Assembly: GCA_004380135.1 (NCBI GenBank)
Contig: QXCR01000015.1
Location: forward strand, 124,001 to 188,000
Direction of reading: 5' to 3'
DNA: 64,000 nucleotides
Source of the DNA: Stemphylium vesicarium
Taxonomy: Eukaryota; Ascomycota; Dothideomycetes; Pleosporales; Pleosporaceae
Shown here one piece after another: positions 45,781 through 58,500 of this stretch. Made by a program: the position numbers and the translations under genes. Position 1 is the stretch's first letter; each line of letters opens with the position of its first letter. The notes under the pieces are model-generated. The model was not told the DNA's origin, made no database searches, and was given only the letters and a program-made list of their open reading frames with translations.

Positions 45781-48700
45781 CTAGCGGATCTCTATAATCT
45801 CGCGGCGCTCGTATGATTGTCGTAAAGCTATAATATTAATTATAAGGCGCTTTTCCTTCGTCGTTCTAAGCTTCATAAGGCACTCGTATAGGGAGTATAA
45901 ATTAGTATAAATGACTAGGGGAATAGGAGCTATACTGAGGCGTTCCGTAATTATCCTTAAGGTGGTTGCAATAGCGATGCCGATGTCGAAACCGTTAACT
46001 ATGCTATAGATCTTAGAGGCGAGCACGCTCCGTGTGACGCGCTTACACTTCGTCGAGCTATAGTGTATTACGTTGCCGCGGATCGAGAACGTATTATTAA
46101 TATCTATAGACTTGTTAATAAGCATTAATACGAAGCCTAGCTGCGAACTAAGGTCCTTATTATTCGTAAATAATCCGTCTATAAAGACTATTAGTTTGGC
46201 GTTAATGAGATTAACAGGTACGTAGCGCAGACCGCGGTCGAGATTCTCTATCTGCCACTTAAGGCGTTTGTTGAGTGCCTTGATGTCCTCGTCCGAAGGC
46301 TGCTGCGCTTGCGCGGCTACGGACAAATCGAAAGAAGCCTCTGGTTGGCATGTTGACGCGATGTACGCCCCGCGAGCGCGCTGTTCCATATACTGTTGCG
46401 CGCGATTGTGCGCCTTAATGTCCACAAGCTTGATCTTTCCTCCTTGTCCCTTCTGCTTCAGTTTTAAGATCGCTTCGCCATTTTTTATTATAAGCTTGCA
46501 GCCTTTGTCTATTGTAAGCGTGCAACCGTTAAAGTCTAGTTGCACGTCTGGCGTTAGGACAGTCTTTGGCTTCGATCTGAACTGTGCTTCCTCGAGCTTT
46601 TTCTCTTTGAGCGACGAGAATGTGGCTGCCCCAAGCATAAGAGTATCGTTAGTCTGCATGCCGACGAGTCTAAAGGCGTCTGCCTTCCCGTTTGTGACCA
46701 ACAAACAAGGGTCGTACGTTGATGTGGACATGTCCAATTCCGTACGGTGATGTCCGTGATACGTTGTCCACTAATGAACCCCTGCTTCCGCGATCCCATA
46801 CAGCGGTTTGATCACATGAAGTAGTGTGCCTTCTGGGTATTTCGAGACCAGCTCCGAGGGGAGATGTGCGAGAATCGTCCGTTGGAGATTCGTCTGCGCT
46901 TGAGGATATGCCTGCGTGATGTCGCGCAGCTTAATAGTCATCCCATGTTGTAGAAGTGCGGGCGCCAGGGCCATAATCACACGCTAGCTACAGCGTTGAA
47001 TGGTCGGAGACTGTGTCAAAATAGCTTCCTTGCCGTGGTCCTAGTAGCCTTGGATAACTAGACGGGATTTCTCGTAGGGCTTAGTTGTCTTCCCTTTGAC
47101 CTCTCGTACGAGCCGTGATTTAAATATGCGGATCCCGCCGTGCACTTCCTAATTATACAGTTCGAACTCGAACACTCCACGGCCTACGAGATCACCAATC
47201 TCCTGCTCGTCAGACGCTTCAAAGGGTGCGCCTGGGGTCGTGATGACTCCGTCGTTGCGTAGCTTGATTGCTAGCGCATAGTCGGCCTCCTCCTTTTTCG
47301 TCATGTACACGTTCGCCTTACGCTTGTTCTTCGATCCTGGAGGGCGGCCTCTCTTGCGCGGTTGCGCTGCCAACGGCACATTCACATCCGCAGGCGGCGC
47401 GTGCGGCGCGTGCGGTGCATCCGGGTCATTCTAGAGGTGATCTGGTCTGTAGTACGGCTTGACTACTATTGACCGGAATGTCGTGGGGCCGTTGACTATG
47501 TCGATGGTGACGTTGTGGCCGTCTACGCTGATGATCTTGTACGGGCCGTTCCAGCCATCACTTTCTCTCCAGACCAGAACCTCGCTTTATAGCGGGAGTG
47601 CGATCACGTCTTCAGTAGCAGGTCCGTTCCGGGTGTTCAGAGCATCCGCGACCTAGCGTTCTGCAGCGACCTTGCGCAGGGCTTTCATTGCCTTTTAAAT
47701 TGCCTCGCTGCGCTTGACCATTAACGGTGACGGCGGTGATTCCGTCGTCATACGTGGGTATGCTCCAAAGACCAGCAAAGTCGGAACTAGCCCGTCCGGG
47801 CCAGCCGTGTCGTTAACGGCTTTCACAGCCATCTGGAGGACCGCTTCGTCGGACATGGTGCTCGCGAGCTCACCATAGAGTATATCCCATGCGCGGCGTA
47901 GGGGTGCGTGATACCTCTCGGTCTTGCCTATAGACCAGTGCGCTTCCGTAGGTACTTGCTTGCATGTAACCCCCATGATTTTTGCCTCTGCGCGGAACTC
48001 TACGCTTGCGAAGTTGGTGCCTGCGTCATGTGTGATGATGTCTGGCGGGCCTTGATAAGTGTCAATCCATAGCATCCGCAGTGCCTGCCATGTCTCCTTA
48101 GCTAAAATAGCGCTAAGAAACTTCGCGCCTTGAAACGCTATTGACGAATTAACCACATGTAATATAGGCTTACTACTAAGGTATACTACGTCCACTAGGA
48201 TCTTATAATTGAAGTGGTAATCGTCCTTAAGAGTGAACTTAAATCGGCGTGGCGCGGAGCTGTGGAGCTGGCAGTGGTGGCAGAACTTTATAACTTCTTT
48301 GAGTGTTCTCTCTTTAAAGTCGTTATGGCTAGCATCCTTTAAGAGCTTAACTAGTCGCGTAATAGCTGGGTGTCCAAACCGGCGATGGAGCCGTCTTAAT
48401 TCTGTCTCTGTCAGGAATATAGTTGCTCTTTCTCTCCTATTTAGATAGAACCATGGATGTCCCTATTTGCGTAGAATAGGGATGCGTATCTTATCCTAGA
48501 CGAGCTTATCTATAGTGTTGTTAAAGTAGACCTATAGCCTATCTATATCTATAAGATATAGTAAGAATAGCGTAGGCGCCTTAAGTACTTTAAAGTTAAT
48601 CTTTCTAATCTCTATAGAGACTTATATAGTGCTAATAGATACTATAGCCTTACCTTTACTAAATTTAATAGATACCTTTCCCGCTATAGACGTATCTACT

Positions 48701-50910
48701 ATGACTATTAGATCTTCTCGTGTGAGTGTAAGGTATTGTTCCTTACCAACCGTGGATACGTTCGCGGCGCCTATATCTAGTAGAATTCCTTGGTACACAG
48801 ATCGTGTGTAGCGGTCCTTAAGTAGGAACTGTGACGCTAGTGCTGACGGCGTGTCCTGGTAGTATATGTCGTCGCCAGAGATGTGATGCAAAAACGCCTA
48901 GTCTGTAAGGCATTACTCCTTAAAGAACTAGTGTTTAAAGTATTACTAGTCGCTGGTGTCGTTATGGTTGTCACTATCCTCGCAGTCTTCCTCCTCTCTC
49001 CAGCCTCTCTGGTTGTATTGGCTGGTGTGCTCAATCCCCTCATACTCTGCCAGGTGTACTGAAAAATCCTTAGGGGGCTGTGCACCTGTAAAGTACAGTG
49101 TAGAGAAGAACTGCGCACGGGCAGCTTTGCGCTCTTCGTCTGTGTGGTTGGTAGACCAGCATCCTTCCTTTTGGCAAACGAAGCATTTCTTCCTCCAGCG
49201 TGGCTTAAACCCACTTCCATTATCGGCGCGCTGCTCGCCTCCTCGATATACGCCTCTTGATGCGCCTCCACCTCGGAATCCACCCCGGATTCTTCCATTG
49301 CCGCTGTATCGTTGGTCCAGGTAGTATTGATCCTCTGTGACCATTTGGGCGGTGTGTTGCCGTGTAAGGTGTGTCTCCACTGCAGAACGTAGATCTAAGA
49401 AGAGTCCCTCGCAAATAGTGGCTGGCTTGAATAGTGCCATCTTAAGTTCTAGAACTCCACGGTAGGCGTTAATAACAGTAGTGCGTAGGGCGTCCTCACC
49501 GTCAAAGTTCTTCCTAAGCGCGCGTTGGCATAGCTGTAGCTTGTCAAGCAGGAGCTGCAGAACCTCATGTAAGCCTTTCTCAGGGTTCTCTGCGCGCGTG
49601 CGAGCAAAGGTTGTGGTCGTCCAGTCCGTGTAGTAGTGCTGATGATGGACATCGTGGTCGAAGTGGTTCTTAATTGCCATGTACGCACTCGCAAAGCTGT
49701 CGTCTCTCTCTACAACCTGTATGTAGAATGTCTCTGCTCGTCTAGTAAGGATCCGGGGAAATACTGCGTGGAACTGCTCTTCTTTTATGTCCACCTGCCA
49801 GCAGATGCTGAAGAAGACCTTAATCTTGTCATTAAGCAGGTCGTACGTATTGCCTGTGTACTTATTGCTCTTGTCCTAGAGTTTGGAGAACTGCGTGATC
49901 ATATTTGCGTCGAGCCGGTCGTTGCGGGACCATCGCGGCGGCAGCGTCTTGTACGGGTCGTGGGGAAGTTCGGGTGGTCTGCCGGGTACGCCGATTGTAG
50001 GCTGTTGCGGAAATGGCGTGATTTCGCGATACGCCGTCGCTGGCGGTCGTATGTAAGTTTGCGGTCGTATGTGAGTTTGCGGTCGCCATTGTTGTGATCG
50101 GTCGCCTTGTGCCCATTGTTGTCGAAGTTGGTGTCCTCCGAGCGCACCGCTCATGTACGGTGACACCGGATCGTCAGGGTTCTGGTGTACCGGTGGTGGC
50201 TCCTGGCTTCGAGCGCCTTGTCTTGCTTCGTACTGCTCGCCTTGTTGTAGGCCCTGAGAGACCTGCCACGACGGCGGTGGTTGCATGTGCGACTGCGGTT
50301 AACGTGTGTCAGTTGGTGGGCTAGCCTGCTGCGGTTGTTCGGCTGCGGTGTTTATCCGTTGCGTGTTCTATTGGCGTTTGTACGCTCTTGACCGGTGGTC
50401 GAACTCCATCGCTTTAAACTCCGCAGGGTCCCATTTAGGGGAGTTTTCCATAGCTAGTGTCTTGTATATAGAATCGACTACCCTTGCACGGTTATTGCTA
50501 GTATAGATTCCCCTATATCGTAGCACTATCTTAAGAGACTTTAGAGTATTTCGCTTAACCTTAAGGAATATATTCTTTGTCTATCCCTTAAAGTCTACTT
50601 TATAATTATTAAAAAGCTTATTATCTTAGACTATTACTACGTTATAGTCGTAGACTATTTTAGCGACCTAGGTTATTGCGTGCGTCTTATTAGCGTCCTG
50701 TGGTGTAGGTACATCCCATAGAGATGTGTTAATAAAATCAAACGCAACTGTGTATGGGCAGTTTCGCATAAGATGCTTAGCGGTAAACTTTGCCCAAGGA
50801 GAAACAGCTTCATCGCGTACGCTTGTGCTGTGCTCTGATGGTTCGTTGAGCAGCTGATTCTGAGCATCCGCTGCGTCCGTGACGCTTGTGTCGCTTTGGT
50901 TGTCTGCCAT
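45781..50910 (-). pseudogene. copia gag-pol, one frame with many nonsense codons
   Basis: All recognisable pieces lie in one frame from ATG 50910 to 45781, about 1,709 codons, with no frameshift seen. Gag: MADNQSDTSVTDAADA start, and a zinc-knuckle variant CFVCQKEGCWSTNH near 49200. Protease: GILLDIGAANVSTVGK, where Ile replaces the usual Thr or Ser of the D-T/S-G site. Integrase: DIITHDAGTNF and EAHWSIGKTERYH. Reverse transcriptase: LRDITQAYPQAQTNL, LYGIAEAGVHW and GMQTNDTLMLG, where the catalytic pair is N-D rather than D-D. RNase H follows. Between gag and protease (48890-48950) five stops sit within about 22 codons. Confidence 0.85.
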
Positions 50911-51241
50911 CGTGCTGGCGGTTATCGAAGCGTTTTCGGTATTGACGCGTTATCGGTGTTGTATGGCTGGTTGGTCGTTCCCAGCACTTGTTGTGGTCGT
51001 ACGTGATCAGGTCGTCAAGAGACGTTCGTACGGTTGTATCGTAATGCGTTGCTAACGCGCTGTGATCAAGCTTCGGCCTGAATTATTAGCTGTAGAGGGA
51101 GGTTTTGATCGCTGTGCGTTATCTCTACCTCGCTCTATTCTTAGCACATATGCCTTGTCCCGAGACTTCTCGCGTCGGGGTGTTAGCAGTCTATCTCTTC
51201 TACCTTACTGTCTGTGATCGCCTTAAGTAATCACTAATTAG

Positions 51242-51484
51242 TATTAGAAGGCTCACTAGTAATGAAAGAAAATAACTATAAATGCATGCTATCTTAGTAA
51301 TAGGTTCGATTGTGGTGTTCTCTCTTCAAAGCTGTCTCTGCTATATAGGTTGTCGGATCCCCACGAACGTTGCTCGGCCTGGTTCGTACCAACCACGGTA
51401 CACAGCTCTGTCCGTACCAGCGACGGTACACAGCTCTGTCCGTCCCAGCCACGGTACACAGCTCTGGCTGTGACAATTCCCACA
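51242..51484 (-). repeat. copia LTR (5' LTR in element sense)
   Basis: 243 bp. Its first bases read TATTAGAAGG where the partner has TGTTGGAAGG. Six G-to-A differences cluster in its first ~55 bp. Confidence 0.95.
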
Positions 51485-51489
51485 ATAAT

Positions 51490-51933
51490 ACCATTTTTTC
51501 TCGATTCCTATATATCGGCACAAAGGTCGAAATCACTTGTTCAAGGAGAACACAATCACCATATGCTCAAAGCACCATTATTCAAGTTGAAAGTATTAAC
51601 ATTAAATTCCGAGCCCGTCTCAAGACTCTCAATAACCATAAGGGTAATCTGCGTTGTCTTGTCCATACCATGTTTGCGTGTCAAACGAAAACCCCCCCAA
51701 GAAGCGCCCTTGCTCATCCATCGAAATCGTTTGCCGTCGGAGGCTATAAACATGAAAAGGTGTGATACGGTCGTGCCGCGTTCACACGCTCAAAGTTTGT
51801 TGCGCCGTGGTCATATGCTCGCAAAAATGCAATCTCAATGACATGTACAAGGGATGCGATGCAGAGATAACAGACACTGACCAGACGCCGAAGATGCAGA
51901 GTAAAAAAATCGAAGAAAAAGGTAGAGGAGACT
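51490..51933. other. intergenic
   Basis: 444 bp between the copia element and the PIR-like gene. No gene is seen. Confidence 0.45.
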
Positions 51934-52821
51934 CTAAAGCATGAGAGCAGCACCCAGGAAAATGGCAGAGACACCGAAAATGGCGAACGGAGCCGCAGAG
52001 AGAGACGCAGCAGCGCCGTCCGCAGGAGGAGCATCTGCCTCGCCAGTAGCAGCAGCATCAGATTCCGAACCAGTCGCACCAACACCATCCGTAGCAGTCG
52101 CTTCCGCCGACCCGGAGCTCGCACCGGAAGTATGATGCATACTCCTGCTCTCGCTGTGAAGCCCGCTGGTCTCACTAGCCGAGATGATACTCGTAGAGCC
52201 CACGAGCGCACTGGACGACGTAGTGCTAGCCATGGACTCGCTCTTACTCATGGAGCTCGACGCGCTCTCGTCGAAGATGGCCTGGATGCGAATCTCGTGG
52301 CACTGGGCGCCGATCCACTCGTCGTAAAGGTTGCCAAAGGCACCGCTCATGCAGCGCCACCAGCGAGTGCTGCCGCCAATGGCCAACGAGTCATTGCCGC
52401 ACACGGAGAAGCCGCCCGTGTAGATTGCGCCTGCTTGCGGGGGGCCGTCGAATTGGAATTGGCGGTTTGCGACGACAGAGCCGGTGCGGCCGTATTGGTC
52501 ATGGAGGATACCGTCTTCGAGCGTGCAGAGGAGGTCGCCGTCGGAAGCCTGGGGGGAGCGATAACGTCAGCATGCGATACGAGAATGTGTATAAAATACA
52601 TGGATGGAGTGCTTGGGGATGCGCTAGGCGGTACATACCTCTTGGGCGGACTCGCGCCTCTTGAGAGAAGGATTCTCCAGCGTTCCGATCCTGAAGGGTG
52701 TCGTGACGGTGGTCTCGCAGCCCTTGGGTGTCGCAGCATCGGGCGCAATTCCCTCCTCAACCGCCTGAGCCAGACTCGAGGCGGCGAAGAAAAGCGGAGC
52801 GATGAAGGTCGAAGTGCGCAT
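51934..52821 (-). CDS. PIR-like cell wall protein, probably GPI-anchored
   Basis: Two exons, 52821-52639 and 52548-51934, give 265 residues. The intron is 90 bp (GTATGT..CAG). The signal peptide is MRTSTFIAPLFFAASSLAQA. A dibasic SLKRRESAQE site follows. The core has the PIR-type C-terminal domain pattern (DGDLLCTLEDGILHDQYGRT, GGFSVCGNDSLAIGG, WWRCMSGAFGNLYDEWIGAQ). After it come a Ser/Thr/Ala-rich stretch and a hydrophobic end (APFAIFGVSAIFLGAALML) typical of GPI addition. It is likely a structural wall mannoprotein. Confidence 0.85.
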
Positions 52822-53770
52822 CTTGAACGTCGGTGGTAGAATCCCTGGCGAGGTATAATAAAAGACCCACAAGTTATGTGTCGGAGAGGGTCGTATTTGT
52901 GTGAGGATATTACTCGTGGCAAGAGATTACCAGGCGTAAGATTAGCTCGTGAAGATGGGAGAGGTGTTTTCGACAAAACTGAGATGCTCTGGGGAAAGAT
53001 TGAGAGCACAGAAGAGTGTGGTAATAAAGAAGAGGAAGAAGAGGCTGGACGCACACCCCCGGCTAGAATATTTGTTGGTGCTACCCTCGCGCGCCTGCAA
53101 CCAAAGTTGGCAGTGAGCCAAAGCAAGGCCGGACGAAGGCGCATAAGCAAGCTGTACCTGCAGATCGAGGGCTGCATCGGGGAAAGGCCAACGCGCGGAC
53201 ACGCTGTTTAAAGGCCCCTGCGTAGATTGCATGCGTGTGTTTATCGTTGAGATCATAGTCGACCAGGGTATCAATTTGCCGGGGAAAGATAACAATAACA
53301 ATGCAAAAGATAGGGATGACTGCGAGATTGAAACACCACGAAACCTTGACAACCACCAAGCGCGGGTCTGCGCACGGCAGCTACTCTCGTGTCGCGGGGA
53401 AAGGCGCGTTGAACTAGGCTCTGCCTGCTGGCAACTTGACGGCGTTGGCGCAGGTACCCGCCGCCTGAGCCTGAGGCTTGACACCTGCCAGCCACACCAC
53501 ACCGCCCACTGCTCATTCGCTGGCCCTCTGCGCACAGGAGTCACAAGATCTGGGCGAAACACTGTACCGGCTTTCGATGCCGTGGCATACATGAAACTAA
53601 ACAAATACACAGCATGTGCATGCTTCGATGGCATAAAAGCGTTTCGGCTAAGCGGCTGTGCGGCTCAAAACCGTTGATTGCGCAGCCTATTACACTAGAC
53701 TACCATAGCCTCCTCCCATATGACCACGCGGAGACACACCTAGCATGGTCCACGCGGCCATGTCGACAAC
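52822..53770. other. intergenic
   Basis: About 0.95 kb upstream of the PIR-like gene and downstream of the Gln-rich gene. Only unsupported frames lie here. Confidence 0.45.
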
Positions 53771-55784
53771 CTATCGTTCAGCTTGAATTCTGTGCATTCT
53801 CACTGCCATGTCTTCTGGCGTCATGGTTCCACCCGACTGCGACGATTCTGCTACTGGTGCAGCGGTGTGGGTGTGCGAAAGTGGAACATCGGGGTCCACC
53901 GCCATTGCAGTCTTCGTTTCCTCGCACACACGCGCAATCGCGTACGTTTGTATCTCGGCGGCTCTGTTTTGCAATGCTGGAACTTCAGACTTGTCCCGCT
54001 TGTTGAGGTCTGGATGGTTTAGCACTCCCGGCTTGTAAGTATCTGCGCACAGGGTTGGTATCAGGTCGCCGATGTCCTCAGGCGCCTGCATGACCTCGAG
54101 GAAGAAGAACTTGTACCACCCGGCACGGTTCAAAGCCGGCATGTATGTTGCGTAGGTCGACGTTGGTGTCGGGACTCTATCGGTTACTCTGACATCTTGC
54201 GTGTGCGAGAGTTGGTGGAAGTTCCAAATTGGTGTCAGTGCGGGTTGGCAAGGCACCATGAGATGCGGGATATCCTCAAGACTCCAAAGCTTGGCAAAGG
54301 CACTGTATGCCCGATACGAAAAGAGCCCTTTCTTGACATCAGCTAAGAACGAACGCTGCAGATCATGACTACTCACGCCTCGCATCCTCAGTCAGTTTCA
54401 CCCAACTACCGATGATCTTTGGGGCTTCTAGAAGGCCCGTGTTTCTAGGCTCAAACTTCCGGTCCAGTGCATCATAAAGCAAGTCCGCAAGGATATAGAA
54501 TTCTCGAGTGGGAGTTTCCGTAGCCGGATCTGCAAACCTCCAAGGATCAGTGAGCGGCAAGGTACTTGTGCTTATTGACCGACGAGGTATGACAAAGCTG
54601 GATGATGGCGACCCAGACTGCGAAACCGAAGGACGGGGAGCCTGATACTGTGAGCTTTGGACAGATGGATCATGTTCCTTAGCCTTGGCTTCAGCGAGAC
54701 TGAGGCTTCCCAGGTCTGCAGGAAGCTCTGCGATGAATTCCGTCGGCCCAGGATTCCCACCACCCTGCTGCGACACTGTAGTGAGTGAGTTACTCGATTG
54801 TGCATTTTCATTTGTCGGCACGTGAGCGGCAGTATTCATGTGCTGTGTGGTTGAGGGACTAGCAGGAAGGTTTGGCATCTGCACTTGCGACTGGCTATGC
54901 TGGCTAGGCGGAGATGTACTATTCCAATGTTGATGTTGATGATGCCCTATTGAATTCTGCTTTACAGGGCTTGGACTCCCCCATTGCCATTGCGCGGATT
55001 GCGCGGATGAGCTTGGAGAGGTATTCGCACCGTGGTTTGGTATGCCCGGTTTGTCCTGCGAGCTTGCGACAATCCCCGTCTGTTGCCCGACGTACGAGCC
55101 TTGTGAGTGTGACTCTTGCTGCATCACCGGTTGATATAAGCCCTGTCCAATCTGGCCGTAGCCAAGCTGACCGTGTGTCTGTGCTGGCACCTGTCCATAT
55201 TGTGGCGAGGAGGTGACGGGTGTATGAGGCGCATAAGCTTGGGATATGGGCGCCGGGGGTGTTTGCTGTGGAAAGTAGTTAGGCTGCCCCGAGGGGCCGG
55301 AGGTCGGAGTTGCGTAACTCGATTGCTGGTAGGGAGAGTGATGTGCAGACGGATACGGACTCGTTGTTGGGGAACTTTGTTGTTGCGCTTGGCCCCACTG
55401 TTGCTGCTGCGGTTGAGGACTGAGAGCCTGGCTTGTGGGCTGTTGGTATGCTTGGCCTTGATTCTGCTGACCATGGCCTTGGTAATTTTGATAGCTTTGT
55501 AGGTGCTGCGGGGGGCCAGACATGGGCTTGTTCCCTAGTTTTGAGCTGATACTCTTGCTCAGCTTGTTCAACATTGGCTTTCCGGTTGTGACGGCTTGCT
55601 CCAACCGTTGATTCATCATCTGGCCAAATCCTCCGCCTGTCTTTTGAGCATAGCTCGTTGTTCCGGGGCTCGTCGCATTGGACTGGTAGGGCGTGGGCTG
55701 CTGGGCCGCTTGCTGTTGCGTTGGGGCGCCCTGATTTGGAGGAATATAGGGACCTGGCGCCGGCATAGAACCGTACTGCGACAT
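53771..55784 (-). CDS. Gln/Pro/Ser-rich protein of unknown function
   Basis: Two exons, 55784-54377 and 54327-53771, give 654 residues. The intron is 49 bp (GTGAGT..AAG). Residues 1-400 are low-complexity, rich in Gln, Pro, Ser and Tyr, like a prion-like or trafficking-adaptor linker. The folded C-terminal part starts about EFYILADLLYDALDRKFEPR, crosses the intron as EDARRLFSYRAYSAFAKLW, and continues NRAGWYKFFFLEVMQAPEDI. No known domain is recognised. Confidence 0.75.
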
Positions 55785-56381
55785 GATGACTGATACCTGT
55801 AAACGACGAGGCTCAGGGAGCAGACAGACTGATGTCTAGCCTTGAGGCCTCCCGCGGAAGCGCGCGAAGCCAGAAACAGCAGACGGACATCAGCCGCACC
55901 TTATACGATGCTTGGCAGTCCGCCAGCGGTGCTAGGGTTAGCGAAAACATCAACGTTAAAGCAATGATCAGTACAATGTATGAGGTTGTAGGTATATACA
56001 GATGCCAGTGAAGTGTAGGATGAAAGGTAGTCGCGTTGATCGCGCACGCGAGTGGGCTTGCGGAAGTGACGGCATGCTTGGGCCTTTCTGCTGGAGACGA
56101 CGTTGTTTCCGGCACTGCGGAAATGTGGTCACAAGCCCCACCACTTCTACCCCACTCTTCCATCTCATCTGATCATCATACCAGTGAACACCTGTCGCTA
56201 GCCTTATACGTTTCGAAAAAGTAAGCGTTTGTCCTTGTAGATGGTAAGTAGATGCTACGTAGGCGCATACCGACAAAGTCCAGCTAAGATTAGGAAAGTT
56301 TATTGACTCTAGAGCTCTACCTGGCGTCTAAGGCATTGGGAAAGAATGCGAAAACCATTACATCGCTAAGAACATAAAAGT
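55785..56381. other. intergenic
   Basis: 0.6 kb. It should hold the promoter of the Gln-rich gene and the 3' end of the dehydrogenase gene. Nothing else is seen. Confidence 0.45.
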
Positions 56382-57580
56382 TCAGTGTATAGCAGAATCG
56401 ACGCGGCTCATTGACCCAACCTCCACCAAAATCTTGACATGATTCTCTTTGTCGTGGATGAGGGCCTTGATACCGCATTCGACCAGATCGTCCAACGGGA
56501 TCTTGCTTGTAATCATCTTGCTCGGTTTCAAATTGCCTGTAGCTGTGTTAGATACTGCGCACACTCAGTTTCGAGCTTTTTCAACTTACCGGCAGCTAAT
56601 AGATCGATGACAGCCTGGAAGTCTTCTCTTTGGTACCCCAACACAGCCGTGTACTTCGCTTCTTTGAACACCAACATGTTCGGGTTGAAGGGCACTTCTC
56701 TTTCCCAGATAGCGACATTGACTACTGTACCGCGAGGCCTGACAGCAGTGCAAGCAGTGTTGAGACTTGCAGGTACGCCGGCACAGTCAAAGACGACATC
56801 CGGTCCATTGTTATTGGTGAGTGCCTTGCTCATCTTGACAACATCGTAGGTCTTGGGGCACAAGACATGATGCGCACCGAATTCCCTTGCATAGCGCTGC
56901 CGCGCGCCAGAAACTTCACTCATGATGATCTTCCGAACACCCTTCGCGACTAAGCATTGTAGAATTGCGAGACCAATGGGTCCTCCTCCTAGAATCATGA
57001 CCACGGAGTCTGGCGTCAATGGCGCGGCGGATATCGCGTGCCATGCAACGCTCAAAGGCTCAACAAGCGCGCCAACATCCAGAGGTACGTTGTTAGGCAG
57101 GCTCAGTACCGCACCCTCAGGTACAACCACAGACTCGCTCAGACCGCCGCCACCTCCAGAGAGCCCGATGAAGCCACCCTTGGGGCAGACGTTCTCACAT
57201 CCCGCTTCGCATGCTTCGCAGGCCCCGCAGTATATTGTAGGCTGAACGCATACATTCTGACCTACAGTGAAGGTGGATTCATTCGACCCTACTTCTGTAA
57301 CGGTGCCCGAGAACTCGTGGCCTAGAGTGATGGGGATCTTGTCGTCGGTACAAGGGTGCGGATCTCTTGGGGCGAACGTTGGGCCACCAAGATATTCGTG
57401 AAGATCGGTTCCACAGATACCTACAAAGGCCGGGGCGATCTAGATGGTATCAGTTACGACACTCTGTTGGCGTTCAACAGAAAAGCAAGTACGTACCCTG
57501 ACTTGGCCCACCCCGCACTTCTGCTGCTCCACATCTTCAATGCGAATATCCTCTTTTCCATAGTATCTTGCTGCGCGCAT
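56382..57580 (-). CDS. zinc-dependent (R,R)-butanediol dehydrogenase-like enzyme
   Basis: Three exons, 57580-57497, 57439-56590 and 56536-56382, give 362 residues. The introns are 57 and 53 bp. It begins MRAARYYGKEDIRIEDVE. The catalytic zinc ligands lie in GICGTDLHEY and LGHEF. The structural zinc site is four cysteines in CGACEACEAGCENVCPKGGF. The NAD-binding fold has ILGGGPIGLAILQ. The set matches medium-chain butanediol/sorbitol dehydrogenases, which interconvert polyols or acetoin and ketones. The start was chosen because MRAARYYGK is the usual family opening; an in-frame ATG lies at 57625. Confidence 0.9.
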
Positions 57581-58498
57581 TGTGACCTTTTTCTGTTTCT
57601 GGAGTCCCCAGAGCTGGAGTCCCATTCCTTGGTGCTGAGGTTCTCTCGATCAAGAACAGTGTTTACGAAGGCGCTTTCAATGGCGGACATGGCCTCCACT
57701 TGAACCCCAGGGCTAACGACCTCGGTTCCGCCTGTGTCGGAAGTGCTGCGGACGCCTAGATTCATGTGACTATTTAAACCCCACAGTAAACCGTGCCGCC
57801 TTGATATCATTCTTGCCAGCACGGCCAAGTCCGGGTGTGTCGGCATCATGGCGCGCTGCGGCTCGCATGGGAGGCTCGCATCCGCTTGCGCATCGGACAC
57901 GAGTGCAAGGAAAAAACCTCAGGAGATTCGTCCAGCGTCCGCATACCCGACGTCGCGTGGCACCACGGCGATGAGTTCGGTGGAGTGAGTGGAGATTGTT
58001 GGGGCGAGGCTAAGTTTGCGGGGGCGGGGAAATTGTGGAATGGCTAACTTGGGCAACCCGGATGCTGGGCTCTTTCTCGTCCCTCCGGTTCGGTAAATGT
58101 GGTCCCGTGCAGATGCAATGAGAGCTGCAGACATGTCTGCACCTAAACGGGTTGAAAATGATCCCTCTCAACAACTGACGAACTTCTGCTGATGATGTCT
58201 ACCTAGACATTCAAGAAAATCGTTGCGCACTCCAAATTGCTTTAAAACCCACCACACAGGGTGTGCCGTTCCTAGCCCACATACAGACAATTGGCGACAG
58301 GTCACACCATCTCACGCGTGATCTGTAGATCCCGGGATGTTCTCCTCTCTGCCGGCTCAATCACACAACCTTAAGCAAAACATGGCATACTGACGCCCGG
58401 CTTGTCCCGTTCGTGCTTGCATCTCCAGTCATACACAGCTTTTTCGACTAGAGGGTGCCTTGAGCGGGTCATGAACCTTCTGTCTCAGCTTTAAGCTG
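57581..58498. promoter_or_regulatory. dehydrogenase upstream region
   Basis: 0.9 kb up to the pogo-type transposon. It should carry the dehydrogenase promoter; no other gene is supported. Confidence 0.4.
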
Positions 58499-58500
58499 TA

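Larger units (their letters stand above)
45290..51484 (-). mobile_element. complete Ty1/copia LTR retrotransposon, RIP-mutated
   Basis: A 6195-bp element with two 243-bp LTRs (45290-45532 and 51242-51484) and the 5-bp target duplication ATAAT (45285-45289 and 51485-51489). Transcription is leftward. A purine-rich tract (AAAAAGAAAAGACTTCCAG on the minus strand) abuts the left LTR, as expected for a polypurine tract. The order gag, protease, integrase, reverse transcriptase, RNase H is copia type. It is full length but cannot be autonomous, because the single gag-pol frame holds many stops. Confidence 0.95.
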
